Made by a program: the position numbers and the translations under genes
The notes under the pieces: model-generated
The model's input: the letters and a program-made list of their open reading frames with translations, nothing else
Told to the model about the DNA's origin: nothing
The model's database searches: none
Shown: positions 1-9,169 of the stretch, piece by piece
Numbering within the stretch: the stretch's first letter is position 1
How the letters are laid out: the number at the start of each line of letters is the position of its first letter
Origin: Rubripirellula obstinata
GTDB taxonomy: Bacteria > Planctomycetota > Planctomycetia > Pirellulales > Pirellulaceae
Length of the DNA stretch: 64,000 nucleotides
Direction of reading: 5' to 3'
Assembly (NCBI RefSeq): GCF_001642955.1
Contig: NZ_LWSK01000015.1
Span: 1-64,000, forward strand

Positions 1-154
1 GGGATTTACATCCCCGGCAGAGAGCTTCCGTCCCTCCCGGGACTATTCACCAACGTTATGATCGCGGATCGATCAAAGACAATTTGCATTGATTTGTTCG
101 ACTTCCCTCGGGATGAGTGACGACACCAATCCGGCAGTAATTAATACGACGTCC

Positions 155-224
155 CCCGCGAAAGTAGCGAATCCGCTGCTTTCGCGGAGCGAAAGGCGAC
201 TATAAAAAGTCGCACGTGCCTAAG
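155..224. repeat. 100-bp palindromic repeat, truncated copy (family 1)
   Basis: This is the right half of a repeat found again at 30073-30172, 44481-44580 and 46208-46307. The core pairs GCGAAAG with CTTTCGCGGAGCGAAAGGCGA and is followed by the conserved tail ACTATAAAAAGTCGCACG. The left arm is eroded. The conserved end (CTTAGG on the minus strand) supplies the TAG stop of smc at 220-222. I see nothing else in bases 1-154. Confidence 0.8.
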
Positions 225-3200
225 CGGCTTCGCCGTCACTGATTTCGCCGTCGTCGCTGACGTCTTCAAAACGGATCGAAACCCGTTTGCTGACGCCCGA
301 TTCTTGCATCGTGACGCCGTACAGTGTTGTCGCGGCGGTCATCGTTTTCTTGCTGTGGGTGACGACGACGAATTTACTGTGGTCTAGGAATTCGTTTAGC
401 ACGGTGACGAAGCGGCCAATGTTGGCTTCGTCAAACGGTGCGTCCACTTCGTCCAGAACACAAAACGGACTTGGACGATATTTGAAAATCGACATCAACA
501 GCGCAACGGCGGTCAATGCTTTTTCACCACCGGACAACAGTGAATTATTGAAACTCGGTTTGCCAGGCGGCGTGGCAACAATCTCTACGCCTGCTTCCAA
601 CGGATCGTCGGATTCTTCTAGCACCAAATCAGCGTGTCCACCGCCAAACGACTTGCGATAAAGCTGTTGAAAATTAACTCGAATCGCTTCGAGCGTATCC
701 ATGAACAATCGTCGGCTGTCCGCATTGATCCGGCCGATAATCCGCTGCAACGAATCCTTGGCCGCTGTCAAATCTTGGTACTGACCGTGCAGTTCGTCGT
801 AACGTGATTGCAGTTCTTCCAATTCCTCCAACGCTTCCATGTTGATGCTGGTCGTTCGCTGCAATTGAGACCGCAAAGTATTGATTTCAGTTTCAATCTC
901 ATCGCGACTTTCGGGTTCCTGGAAATCCTCGGGCGGTTCCGACGCCTGCAGGTCGATTTCGTAATCTTCCAGCAACCGCGTCACCAACGTTTCGCGGCGG
1001 AGTTTGGCATTGTCGTGCCGAGCGGTGATTGCATGAACGGCTTCGCTGGCGGCGGCGGCATCCTTGATCGCCCGTTCGCTGGCCTTCAAAATGTCACGAT
1101 TGCTTCGACGCACTTCCGCCGCCGCCTGAGCCAACTCACCGAGCGATCGATCACACTGCTCGGCGTCCCAATTCAGCGAAGCCAATCGGTTGGACGCGTC
1201 CAACATTCGCGTTTTCAAATCCGCGATTCGCGACCGACCGTGATCGGCTTGCTCGCGAACCTCAGCAACCGCCGCTTCGCGTTGACTCTGATCGCGGCGT
1301 TGTTGCTGCATCGCTGCGGACAGTGCTTCAAATTTTTGTTCCGCTCGGGCAAGTTCGACGCTGATCGACATCACGCCAGCGGTCGCGGTTTGCAATGCGT
1401 CCTGAGTCTCGGAAAGCATTTCGTCAGCTTCGGCCGTTTCCAGTTCCAACCGTTCGACTTCTTGTTTCCCAGAATGAATTGTTGACGCCAGTTGATTGTT
1501 TTCGGCGGTGGCCGCTTCGCGAAGCCCCGTCGATGCAGCGATCTCGGCATTGATTTCATCGCAGGCCGCTGACTGAGATTGCAGCCGCTCGTCGCAGTGG
1601 CGGCGTTCGGCTTCGGCAGCAGCCCGATCGGTGATCAGTCCGCGGTGCGTTTGTTCGGCACGGCCAAGCATCGCGGCTTCTTCATCGACGCGAAGACTCA
1701 ATCGTTCGGTTTCCGCTTCCGCTTCTTGCAGTTGATACTGATAGTGTTTGATCTCGTCGCCAGCGGCCAACAACTCGCTTCGACGGCTGACCAATCCGGT
1801 CGCTGCCGCAGCAGGACCAACGACCGTCGAACCGTCGTTTTCAAGCAACTCGCAAGCCGAACTGACAAACCGCAACCCGGCACCGCTGAGCTTGCGAAGG
1901 CCGAGTGCCGTTTCCAGCGAATCAACCAACCAAGTATTACTAAGCAGATGGCGAACCAATGGCTCGAACTTCTCGTCACACTTCACCATGCGGTCGCCAC
2001 GTCCGACGACGCCACGAAGCCCATCCAAGCGGATGCGATCACCAGGCCGACGGGCCGGCAATTCGTCGATGCGGATCAGCCCGACACGATGACTCAGTTT
2101 CAATGAACCGCCGACGATCGCCTTTTGAACTTCGCCACCGGTAACGATTAGATACTGACTCTTTTCGCCCAAAGCGGCATCGATCAGCGGAGCGACGTTG
2201 ACGTCAACATCAAAGCAGTCGGCTACGATTCCATGAACGTGTTTCGAGACAATAGAACTCGATCGGTCGGCCCCCGGTTGATTGATCTGTTTCAGGATCG
2301 CTTGAACGCCGCCGGAAATTCCGTCCTGACGACGCTGCAAATCATCCAGCACCTTTTGTCGCTCGGTAACGCCTTGCAGTCGGATCTTCAGCGCAGAAAC
2401 TTCTTCGCGGCGACGAGCCAATGTTCGGCGGCTTTCGGCCAGCTTGGCATCCGCTAATTCAACTTCCTTCGCGGCCGCTGCAATCGATTCATCCAGCTCG
2501 GTAACTTTGGTGCGACCGGTTTCGGCTTCGGCGGTCGCCTCGGCAAGCGACGTTTGCGCGGTTGCAATTCGACGAGACAGATTCGCCATCGTTCGGGCAA
2601 CTTCGGCGAGTCGTTGTTCCGTCCGTTGCCGCTTCGCTTCCGCATCGGCAACGCGGCGAACACCGGCCAAATGCTTCTGGCCCAATTCGTCACGCAGACG
2701 CCGAACTTCGCTCGCCTCGGCCTGAATTTTGTCTCGATTGGATTCCGCTTCTTCGCTTCTGCCTCGAACGGCTTTCAATTCAGATTCATAGGCCTCTAAT
2801 TTCTCGTTCGCACCCCGCAGTTCAGCCGCCGCCGATCCCGCCTGGGTTTGCAGCAATCGCATTCGGCGCAGAGAAGATGCAACACTCTTGCGAAGGTCCA
2901 CGATCGAAGCTTCGTCAGCATCACGGCGTCCTTCCAAGCTGGCGATTTGACTGAGGTGACCGCTGCGAGTCTCTTCGATCGACCGCGCGTCATCGGCGAT
3001 CTGTTGCAACTGAGCGTCAGCAGCCTGACGCTTTTCGGTCATTTCACTGCGAAGCTTTTCCAGCTCGGTTTGATTCTTCAGCGCCGTCGCAAGTTCTGAT
3101 TCCGAGTTTTCCAATTCAGATGAAAACGATCGCCAATCAGTCCAAGCAATCTGTAAACGCAGCTCCTTCATCCGCTCGCTTGCTTGGCGATAACGTTCCG

Positions 3201-3831
3201 CCTTGCTGGCTTGGCTGCGAAGACTTTTCAGCCGCGAAGCAACTTCGTCAACGATGTCGCCCAAACGAGTTAGGTTTGACTGAACACGAGCCAGCCGTCG
3301 TTCGGCTTCGATCTTTTTCGCTTTGAAACGGCTGATACCTGCCGCTTCTTCAAAGATCGCACGCCGATCTTTGGCGCTGGCGTTTAGCATCTTATCGACC
3401 TTGCCCTGTTCGATCAGGCTGTAAGCGTCGATACCAATGCCGGTGCCGCGGATCAGGTTTTTCAGATCCTTCAGCCGCACGGCTTGGTTGTTGATCAGGT
3501 ATTCGCCTTCACCGCTGCGATAGACCCGCCGCGTCACATGGACTTCGGGAGCATCGACCGGCAATTCGCCGCCGGAATTGTCGAAGATGATTGTGACTTC
3601 GGCCGAACCCGCTGGCCCGCGAGTCTGCGACCCCTTGAAGATCACATCCGACATGTCTTTGCCACGAAGGCTCTTGGCACTCTGGGATCCAAGCACCCAC
3701 TTCATCGCATCGACGATGTTGGACTTTCCGGATCCATTGGGGCCGACAACGACGGTGATGCCGTCGGGAAAGTCAAAGCGTGTGCGATCGGCAAAGCTTT
3801 TGAAACCGGCCAGCTCGAGTGCTTTTAGCAT
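220..3831 (-). CDS. smc: Chromosome segregation ATPase SMC
   Basis: A 1203-residue SMC protein of normal family length, part of the bacterial condensin that organises and segregates the chromosome. The N-terminal ATPase half has the Walker A motif GPNGSGKSN at residues 30-38. Long coiled-coil arms flank a hinge near residues 520-680 (HGIVADCFDV region). The C-terminal half has the ABC signature LLSGGEKALTAVALL near 1105 and Walker B FCVLDEVDAPFDEAN near 1130. The ATG at 3831 puts MLKALELAGFKSFADRT at the N-terminus, as usual for SMC. The gene stands alone, divergent from the kinase gene at 4132. Its TAG stop lies in the end of a dispersed repeat. No scpA or scpB is in the window. Confidence 0.97.
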   Translation of the reverse strand: MLKALELAGFKSFADRTRFDFPDGITVVVGPNGSGKSNIVDAMKWVLGSQSAKSLRGKDMSDVIFKGSQTRGPAGSAEVTIIFDNSGGELPVDAPEVHVTRRVYRSGEGEYLINNQAVRLKDLKNLIRGTGIGIDAYSLIEQGKVDKMLNASAKDRRAIFEEAAGISRFKAKKIEAERRLARVQSNLTRLGDIVDEVASRLKSLRSQASKAERYRQASERMKELRLQIAWTDWRSFSSELENSESELATALKNQTELEKLRSEMTEKRQAADAQLQQIADDARSIEETRSGHLSQIASLEGRRDADEASIVDLRKSVASSLRRMRLLQTQAGSAAAELRGANEKLEAYESELKAVRGRSEEAESNRDKIQAEASEVRRLRDELGQKHLAGVRRVADAEAKRQRTEQRLAEVARTMANLSRRIATAQTSLAEATAEAETGRTKVTELDESIAAAAKEVELADAKLAESRRTLARRREEVSALKIRLQGVTERQKVLDDLQRRQDGISGGVQAILKQINQPGADRSSSIVSKHVHGIVADCFDVDVNVAPLIDAALGEKSQYLIVTGGEVQKAIVGGSLKLSHRVGLIRIDELPARRPGDRIRLDGLRGVVGRGDRMVKCDEKFEPLVRHLLSNTWLVDSLETALGLRKLSGAGLRFVSSACELLENDGSTVVGPAAAATGLVSRRSELLAAGDEIKHYQYQLQEAEAETERLSLRVDEEAAMLGRAEQTHRGLITDRAAAEAERRHCDERLQSQSAACDEINAEIAASTGLREAATAENNQLASTIHSGKQEVERLELETAEADEMLSETQDALQTATAGVMSISVELARAEQKFEALSAAMQQQRRDQSQREAAVAEVREQADHGRSRIADLKTRMLDASNRLASLNWDAEQCDRSLGELAQAAAEVRRSNRDILKASERAIKDAAAASEAVHAITARHDNAKLRRETLVTRLLEDYEIDLQASEPPEDFQEPESRDEIETEINTLRSQLQRTTSINMEALEELEELQSRYDELHGQYQDLTAAKDSLQRIIGRINADSRRLFMDTLEAIRVNFQQLYRKSFGGGHADLVLEESDDPLEAGVEIVATPPGKPSFNNSLLSGGEKALTAVALLMSIFKYRPSPFCVLDEVDAPFDEANIGRFVTVLNEFLDHSKFVVVTHSKKTMTAATTLYGVTMQESGVSKRVSIRFEDVSDDGEISDGEAA

Positions 3832-4131
3832 GCGATAGGTCTGTGATCGGTTTCAGAGTGAGGAAAAAACGTCAGAATGGGTCCGTAGCTGGACTTTCCA
3901 GAGTAAATAAAACCGATAACGGAGCCTAGCGTGATTCCGAAATTTAGCAAAACACGTAAATCACGCGGTTTGCGGGGTCTTTTCGGCCGTAATTGGCAGT
4001 AAAAATCGCCATTTGGCCCTGTTGAACCGCGCGAAACGCGGCTTTTTGCGAGTTGCCGTGTGTCGCACAGCTCCACACGGCCTACTTTCTGATTTTTGCC
4101 AGCTCCGCCCAAATAGCGATAGAAACCACTT
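3832..4131. promoter_or_regulatory. Divergent intergenic region between smc and the kinase gene
   Basis: These 300 bases must hold the promoters of both divergent genes, but I cannot call -35/-10 boxes with confidence. A short hairpin CCGCG-cgaaa-CGCGG followed by cTTTTT lies at 4027-4047 and resembles a weak intrinsic terminator or attenuator on the plus strand. A minus-strand frame runs through 3825-4160 but its composition does not look like protein. Confidence 0.4.
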
Positions 4132-5172
4132 ATGACCGAAACCAATCCACTGCGAACCAATACTTTTTACATCACGGTTTCTGGATCCGGTCTACCCGAG
4201 GTGGATGGGCTGTTTGTTCCGTCAACCGCACCGCCCGCGAAGTCTGAATCCGGGACCATTTCAAGTCTCGGATATTGGAACGGCAAAATGGCCTGGGATC
4301 GGGCGGATGGTAAAAGCGAGCGAAGCCCGGCATTGTCCTATTCCAACACCTACAAGTCGTGGCGAATTTGTCGGCTGGATGGTCACCTGGCTTATGACAT
4401 TACCAGCGACGACGAAATGCCGCCGACGGAAAGTCAGTGGCATGTCTACAAGAAAGGCGTCGCGCCGGCACCCAAGGTCACGATTCATCACTATGACCCG
4501 CGGCAACCCTGCCCGCCGCCCAATGTTGTCTTCGTGCTCGGCGGACCAGGTGCGGGGAAGGGAACGATGTGTGAACTTGCCCAATCGCAGCTCGGCTGGA
4601 CTCATTTGTCGATCGGCGAATTGTTGCGAGCCGAACGCGAAACAGGCGGCCCGACGGGCGAAGCGATCGAAAAGATCATCGCCGCAGGACAACTTGTTCC
4701 CAACGAGATCACGGTCACGTTGTTGAAAGACACGATGGAGAAGTTGACCCGGACGACGGGAAAGAACAATTTCCTACTCGATGGTTTCCCACGCTCTCTG
4801 TCAAACTTGGAAGGCTGGTACGACGCATTCGGTCGAGACACGGAACTACCCAAGATGCTGTTCTTCGAATGCCCTTATCCAGTCTTGGAAAAGCGCATCA
4901 TGGCTCGGTCCAAGTACACCGGACGCAGCGACGACAATGTCGAAAGTCTGAAACAAAGGTTCGACACGTTCAAGCAGGAAACTCTGCCGACAGTGGAATT
5001 GTTCCAAAGCAAAAACAAGTGCATCAAGATCGACACCAGCCAAGACCGTCAAACGGTTTTCGCCATCGTCCGCGACAATCTAGCCGAACACACCGACGAA
5101 GATTCCGCAGCAAAACCACTGACTGAACGAGCAGAGATGCTGCTCGGGTTAAGACCGTTTCCAAAGTCGTAG
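4132..5172 (+). CDS. Adenylate/UMP-CMP kinase family protein with an extra N-terminal domain
   Basis: A P-loop nucleoside-monophosphate kinase occupies about residues 128-325 of 346. It shows the P-loop GGPGAGKGT (137-145), the NMP-binding segment LSIGELLRAE, DGFPRS, and a short LID around RSKYTGRSDDN. The short LID is typical of eukaryote-type UMP-CMP and AK1-like kinases rather than long-LID bacterial Adk, so the phosphate acceptor (AMP, UMP or CMP) is open. The first 120 residues form a separate domain rich in W, Y and G (GYWNGKMAWDR, YKSWRICRLDG, PPTESQWHVYKKGVAPAP). It resembles small tryptophan-rich modules that I associate with algal and protist proteins; this is memory, not a search. 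The TAG stop falls inside a repeat. Confidence 0.85.
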   Translation: MTETNPLRTNTFYITVSGSGLPEVDGLFVPSTAPPAKSESGTISSLGYWNGKMAWDRADGKSERSPALSYSNTYKSWRICRLDGHLAYDITSDDEMPPTESQWHVYKKGVAPAPKVTIHHYDPRQPCPPPNVVFVLGGPGAGKGTMCELAQSQLGWTHLSIGELLRAERETGGPTGEAIEKIIAAGQLVPNEITVTLLKDTMEKLTRTTGKNNFLLDGFPRSLSNLEGWYDAFGRDTELPKMLFFECPYPVLEKRIMARSKYTGRSDDNVESLKQRFDTFKQETLPTVELFQSKNKCIKIDTSQDRQTVFAIVRDNLAEHTDEDSAAKPLTERAEMLLGLRPFPKS

Positions 5173-5232
5173 GCCGGAACAAGCAAAGCGCAGTTCCGGC
5201 AATTCAATACCGCATCATGCAATTGCCGGAAC
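5169..5232. repeat. GTAGGCCGGAAC palindromic repeat pair (family 2), likely bidirectional terminator
   Basis: GCCGGAAC (5173-5180) pairs with GTTCCGGC (5193-5200). Alternatively GTTCCGGCAATT (5193-5204) pairs perfectly with AATTGCCGGAAC (5221-5232). The repeat lies between convergent genes, overlaps the kinase stop codon (TAG of GTAGG, 5170-5172) and ends 4 bases from the stop of the next gene. A role in ending transcription from both sides is likely but inferred. Confidence 0.75.
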
Positions 5233-5236
5233 AGGA

Positions 5237-6436
5237 TCAATTCGCGATGTCGCGTAGTCTTTGCGTCAGGTCCGGGAATGCTGCTCGTACGCGAGTCCAG
5301 TTTGGGATCGCGCCTGCACCGGATGGATCGTTACGGTACAGTTCTGCTGCGGTCGTCACACAATCGGCGAACGCGTCAATCGTTGTTTCTTCGGTGTGTC
5401 GATCGTATTGCAAATCGTTCACCAAAGCATCAGCAGCATATTGGCGGATACAGTTTTGTGCCGTCCGCAAATAGTTTGCACGCAGCGTGATAAAACTATC
5501 ACTGCTCATGATCACGCCTTGGCTAGCCAAAGTCCGATAGATCGTTGTGATGATGTCGTTGGCCATCCGAATCAGGCCGGTGTTCTTTTCCTCCAATGAC
5601 AACGCCTGGTGTTTGTGTTCGTACAGGCGACACAAATCGGTTTGGCAAACACGCTTCAAAGAAGTGTTCCGATAGACCTCCGCAAGCGTGCCGACTTCCA
5701 GTCCCCAATCACTCGGGATTCGATTCGTCCTGGCCAAATTACGAGTCAGTGAAAACTCGCCGGACAACGGATAACGAAAACTTGCCAAGAACCGAACGAA
5801 CTCGCTGCTGGGATACATCAACCGCAGCGCTCGGACCAACGGATTGACCAATAGCCGCACGACTCGTCCATGCATGCGGTCGGTCACGCGAGCGTAATAG
5901 GCTTTGCAGAATTCAAAGTCGAGTGCCGGGTGAACCATCGGCAAACAAAGCCGCGTCAGCAAAAGCCGATCGTAATCGACGATGTCGCAATCGTGCAGCA
6001 CAAACGTATCGATGCGTGGATCCGCCAAAAGATACCCAAACGCAGTCCACACGCTGCGGCCTTTGCCAGGAGTGGAAACCTGAATCCCGGCGTCGATCAG
6101 TTCGCTGTAGATCGATTGAACCTCGGGGCCATCGGTCCATAAAACTTTTGCACGATCGCCAAGCGGTGCGATTTTGGCAACCGTTTCGTCATAATCTTTT
6201 TGGTCAGGTGCAACACCAAGCGATACGCAGATCGTATCGATGTAGTCGGCATCAGCAAGTTCTTTTACGATCACGTCAAACGGTTCGGCACGCATGTCCG
6301 ACGCGGTAACCGGCAATACTAACCCAATTCGGTTATCCTTGGCGGCGTCGCGAACCATCTCTTCCAAACGACTCTGTTGCCCCGTACGAAGGTCATGAAT
6401 CGCGGTCACTAAATCATGCTGATAAAAGTCTGGCAT
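5237..6436 (-). CDS. GT-A glycosyltransferase resembling glucosyl-3-phosphoglycerate synthase
   Basis: A 399-residue soluble nucleotide-sugar glycosyltransferase. The N-terminal half has a GT-A layout (GLVLPV, then HDCDIVDYDR carrying the DxD-type metal and nucleotide site near residue 150). The middle segment PLSGEFSLTRNL...WGLEVGTLAEVYRN resembles GpgS-type enzymes, which transfer glucose from an NDP-sugar to 3-phosphoglycerate on the way to glucosylglycerate-type compatible solutes. Planctomycetes of this group are known to make mannosylglucosylglycerate, which fits. No matching phosphatase or mannosyltransferase is adjacent, so the acceptor is inferred. Mannosyl-3-phosphoglycerate synthase or another GT81/GT78-like enzyme is the main alternative. 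The ATG at 6436 has no in-frame competitor upstream that improves it. Confidence 0.65.
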   Translation of the reverse strand: MPDFYQHDLVTAIHDLRTGQQSRLEEMVRDAAKDNRIGLVLPVTASDMRAEPFDVIVKELADADYIDTICVSLGVAPDQKDYDETVAKIAPLGDRAKVLWTDGPEVQSIYSELIDAGIQVSTPGKGRSVWTAFGYLLADPRIDTFVLHDCDIVDYDRLLLTRLCLPMVHPALDFEFCKAYYARVTDRMHGRVVRLLVNPLVRALRLMYPSSEFVRFLASFRYPLSGEFSLTRNLARTNRIPSDWGLEVGTLAEVYRNTSLKRVCQTDLCRLYEHKHQALSLEEKNTGLIRMANDIITTIYRTLASQGVIMSSDSFITLRANYLRTAQNCIRQYAADALVNDLQYDRHTEETTIDAFADCVTTAAELYRNDPSGAGAIPNWTRVRAAFPDLTQRLRDIAN

Positions 6437-6545
6437 TGCACAACTATCCTGGGCTATTGGTAGCGGGAATTAGAAACAATCGCCCGCCGGCGGTGCTGGA
6501 TAATCTAGCCCAATGCGACGATCTCGGCTATCGGCGTGAACAAGT

Positions 6546-6983
6546 TGAATTGCCGTAACTCGCTTTACTCGCTACGGCCTACTTGTCAGTCGAGGTAGGC
6601 CGGAACAAGCGGAGCGAAGTTCCGGCAATTGCATTGACCAGCATTGCATTGCCGTAACTCGCTTTACTCGCTACGGCCTACCTACCAGTAGAAGTAGGCC
6701 GGAACAAGCGGAGCGAAGTTCCGGCAATTGCATTGACCAGCATTGCATTGCCGTAACTCGCTTTACTCGCTTCGGCCTACCTATCAGTAGAAGTAGGCCG
6801 GAACAAGCGGAGCGAAGTTCCGGCAATTGCATTGACCAGCATTGAATTGCCGTAACTCGCTTTACTCGCTACGGCCTACTTGTCATTAGAAGTAGGCCGG
6901 AACAAGCGGAGCGAAGTTCCGGCAATTGCATTGACCAGCGTTGAATTGCCGTAACTCGCTTTACTCGCTACGGCCTACTTTGT
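6546..6983. repeat. 99-bp tandem repeat array of inverted-repeat units (family 2)
   Basis: Four full units and a partial fifth repeat with an exact 99-bp period: the G of ATTGCCG falls at 6552, 6651, 6750, 6849 and 6948. Each unit contains two arms, ATTGCCGTAACTCGC...GGCCTAC and GTAGGCCGGAAC...TTCCGGCAAT, that can fold into one long hairpin of about 80 bases. Units differ by only a few bases. The array fills most of the 551-base space between ribH and the glycosyltransferase gene and stops about 5 bases from the ribH stop codon. No gene is visible in the remainder. Confidence 0.92.
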
Positions 6984-6987
6984 GGGT

Positions 6988-7488
6988 TTACGCTGGCAAG
7001 CATTCGTTCAACTTGGCTTCCAACCTCAGCAATTCCAAAATCGCTTCGGCGGATTCGTTTCCTTTGTTGCCGACCGTGCCACCGCTGCGTTGGATCGCTT
7101 GTTCCAAGGTGTTGCAGGTCAACAAACCGAAGGCGATTGGACGTCCCGTGCGAACTCCCATTTCCATCAACGACAGACTGACGCTGCGGTTGATGTGTTC
7201 ATCGTGAGTCGTTTCGCCACGAATGACGCAGCCGAGTGCAATCGCGGCAATCGCATCCGCGTTTTGCAAACACCGATCAACAATCGATGGCAGTTCCCAT
7301 GCACCGGGAACTCGAATCACCGGTGTTTGTGCCGACGCGTATCCAGCCGCCGATAGCGTTTCCAACGATCCGCTGACCAGTGAATCGCAGATCGCGGGAT
7401 TGTACCTGCTGGCGACGATGACAATCTTCCCCGCTGGCAACGTTCCATCGATGCCAGAAATTTCCCCTTGGTTATTCTCAGTCGTCAT
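6988..7488 (-). CDS. ribH: 6,7-dimethyl-8-ribityllumazine synthase
   Basis: A 166-residue lumazine synthase, the penultimate enzyme of riboflavin synthesis. It condenses 5-amino-6-ribitylamino-uracil with 3,4-dihydroxy-2-butanone 4-phosphate and normally assembles into pentamers or capsids. Family motifs are intact: SRYNP near 27-31, PGAWELP (61-67), the [13 protein letters not shown] segment with the catalytic histidine region (88-99), and [16 protein letters not shown] (121-136). The start overlaps the end of rho by 11 bases, so translation is probably coupled. No other rib gene or FMN riboswitch is seen here, so expression likely follows the rho operon. Confidence 0.95.
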   Translation of the reverse strand: MTTENNQGEISGIDGTLPAGKIVIVASRYNPAICDSLVSGSLETLSAAGYASAQTPVIRVPGAWELPSIVDRCLQNADAIAAIALGCVIRGETTHDEHINRSVSLSLMEMGVRTGRPIAFGLLTCNTLEQAIQRSGGTVGNKGNESAEAILELLRLEAKLNECLPA

Positions 7489-9067
7489 CTTTCACACTCA
7501 TTAAGTATTCAACATTGTTCTGTGATTTCCCGAGCCCTTTGACCAAGGTTCGCATCGCTTCGGCTGGCGATAGTTCGGCCAGATTGCGACGCAGTGCCGA
7601 GATCTTCACGTACTCTTCCGGATCAATCAACATCTCTTCGCGACGCGTTCCGCTGCGAGCGATGTCAACGGCCGGCCAAATTCGTCGATCAACCAGGTCG
7701 CGGTCCAGGATGATTTCTAGGTTACCGGTCCCTTTGAACTCTTCAAAGATGATGTCATCCATGCGGCTGCCGGTATCGACCAGTGCGGTTGCCAGAATCG
7801 TTAGCGAACCGCCTTCTTCTACCTTGCGTGCTGACCCAAAAAATGCCTTCGGTTTCTGCAACGCTCCCGCATCCAAGCCACCGGTCATTAGCTTTCCGGT
7901 CGATTCGCCTTCGCTATTATGAGCTCTTGCGAATCGCGTGATCGAATCGAGAAAGACGACGACATCGATGCCAGCTTCCACCATTCGCTTAGCCTTTTCG
8001 ATCACCATTTGCGCGACTTGAATGTGTCGCTGGGCAGGTTCATCGAACGTGCTGCTAATCACTTCACATTGCGACCCGCGGACTTCACGTTCCATATCCG
8101 TGACTTCTTCAGGGCGTTCGTCAATCAACAAAACAAACACGTAGGCTTCGGGATAATTCTTTAGCACCGCCCGCGCCATCTGCTGCATCAAAATTGTCTT
8201 TCCAGCACGTGGTGGACTGACGATCAATCCCCGTTGGCCGAAACCGATCGGCGTCAACATGTCGATCACTCGTGTCGAAAGCTCGCCCGATTCGTGCTCC
8301 ATGATGATGCGGCGATCCGGGTGCAGCGGCGTCAACTCATCGAACGGAACCAGCTTCTTGCGAGACGATGGATCGCGACGATTGATCGCCTCAATCCTAA
8401 GCAGCGCAAAGTATCGCTCGTTTTCCTTCGGTGGGCGAATCTGTCCGGCGACGTGGCTGCCAGTCTGCAATCCAAAACGCCGTATCTGACTTGGCGAAAC
8501 GTAGATGTCATCGGGACATGACAGATAGTGATAGGTGGACGATCGCAAGAATCCAAAACCGTCCGGCAGGATCTCCAGCGTTCCCTCGCCATACATCAGC
8601 CCGCCCGCTTTCATGCGAGCTTTCAGAATCTGAAAAATCAAATCCTGTTTCCGCGTGTCCGGGTTTACATCAATCTCAAACTTTGTCGCCAGCAAACGCA
8701 GCGATTCTAAATTGGATTGCTGCAAGTCCGAGATGTTCCAGGACGCATCGGTACTGGTGACATCTTTGGCACTGGGAATCCCAACGCGTTGGCCGGCCTT
8801 GCTGGCCTCGCTGACGATTTCTTCGGGAAGTGATAAAGGATCACGTTCCGCATCAAGTTCTCGGACCCGCTTGTCCACATCTTCGTCAGGATGACGAGGT
8901 CCGGAATTGCGGTTTCGATAGTCACGGTATTCACTTTGCCCGCTGCGACGTCGGCCGCCGGAGTTGCGGTCACTGGAACTGCGGTCACTGGAACTGCGGT
9001 CATTGCCGCCATTGGGTTTCCCAGATCCGCTAGGATCGCCAGGGGATGGCTTTCGAGGAGATGGCAT
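7478..9067 (-). CDS. rho: Transcription termination factor Rho
   Basis: A hexameric RNA helicase of 529 residues that ends transcription at Rho-dependent sites. The conserved part has the N-terminal Rho fold (near 118-150), the RNA-binding core [11 protein letters not shown], the Walker A segment [12 protein letters not shown] near 284-295, Walker [14 protein letters not shown], the segment [15 protein letters not shown]-like near 430, and the C-terminal SPAEAM region. The first 85 or so residues are an added basic and serine-rich tail containing a small tandem repeat (SSSDR twice, then a divergent copy). Such disordered Rho extensions occur in several phyla and often bind RNA. It follows coaE after 102 bases and overlaps ribH. 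Confidence 0.96.
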   Translation of the reverse strand: MPSPRKPSPGDPSGSGKPNGGNDRSSSDRSSSDRNSGGRRRSGQSEYRDYRNRNSGPRHPDEDVDKRVRELDAERDPLSLPEEIVSEASKAGQRVGIPSAKDVTSTDASWNISDLQQSNLESLRLLATKFEIDVNPDTRKQDLIFQILKARMKAGGLMYGEGTLEILPDGFGFLRSSTYHYLSCPDDIYVSPSQIRRFGLQTGSHVAGQIRPPKENERYFALLRIEAINRRDPSSRKKLVPFDELTPLHPDRRIIMEHESGELSTRVIDMLTPIGFGQRGLIVSPPRAGKTILMQQMARAVLKNYPEAYVFVLLIDERPEEVTDMEREVRGSQCEVISSTFDEPAQRHIQVAQMVIEKAKRMVEAGIDVVVFLDSITRFARAHNSEGESTGKLMTGGLDAGALQKPKAFFGSARKVEEGGSLTILATALVDTGSRMDDIIFEEFKGTGNLEIILDRDLVDRRIWPAVDIARSGTRREEMLIDPEEYVKISALRRNLAELSPAEAMRTLVKGLGKSQNNVEYLMSVKDDD

Positions 9068-9169
9068 GATTCATCAGGATTCGATGTGGAGGAGATTGCC
9101 ATGCGATCGTTGCGTGGCAGGCGGGAAGAGAAGAGAGGAGGATGGGTTGATCAGAAAAGGAGGAGAGGT

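Noticed and set aside
808-1485. Plus-strand frame of 225 codons opposite smc
   Set aside because: It lies wholly antisense to smc, whose ATPase motifs are intact. The frame follows from the codon bias of the real gene.
3825-4160. 111-codon minus-strand frame between smc and the kinase gene
   Set aside because: It overlaps both gene starts, has no recognisable domain, and fills what must be the promoter region.
6546-6983. CRISPR array
   Set aside because: The period is regular, but the whole 99-base unit repeats. There are no unique spacers and no cas genes.
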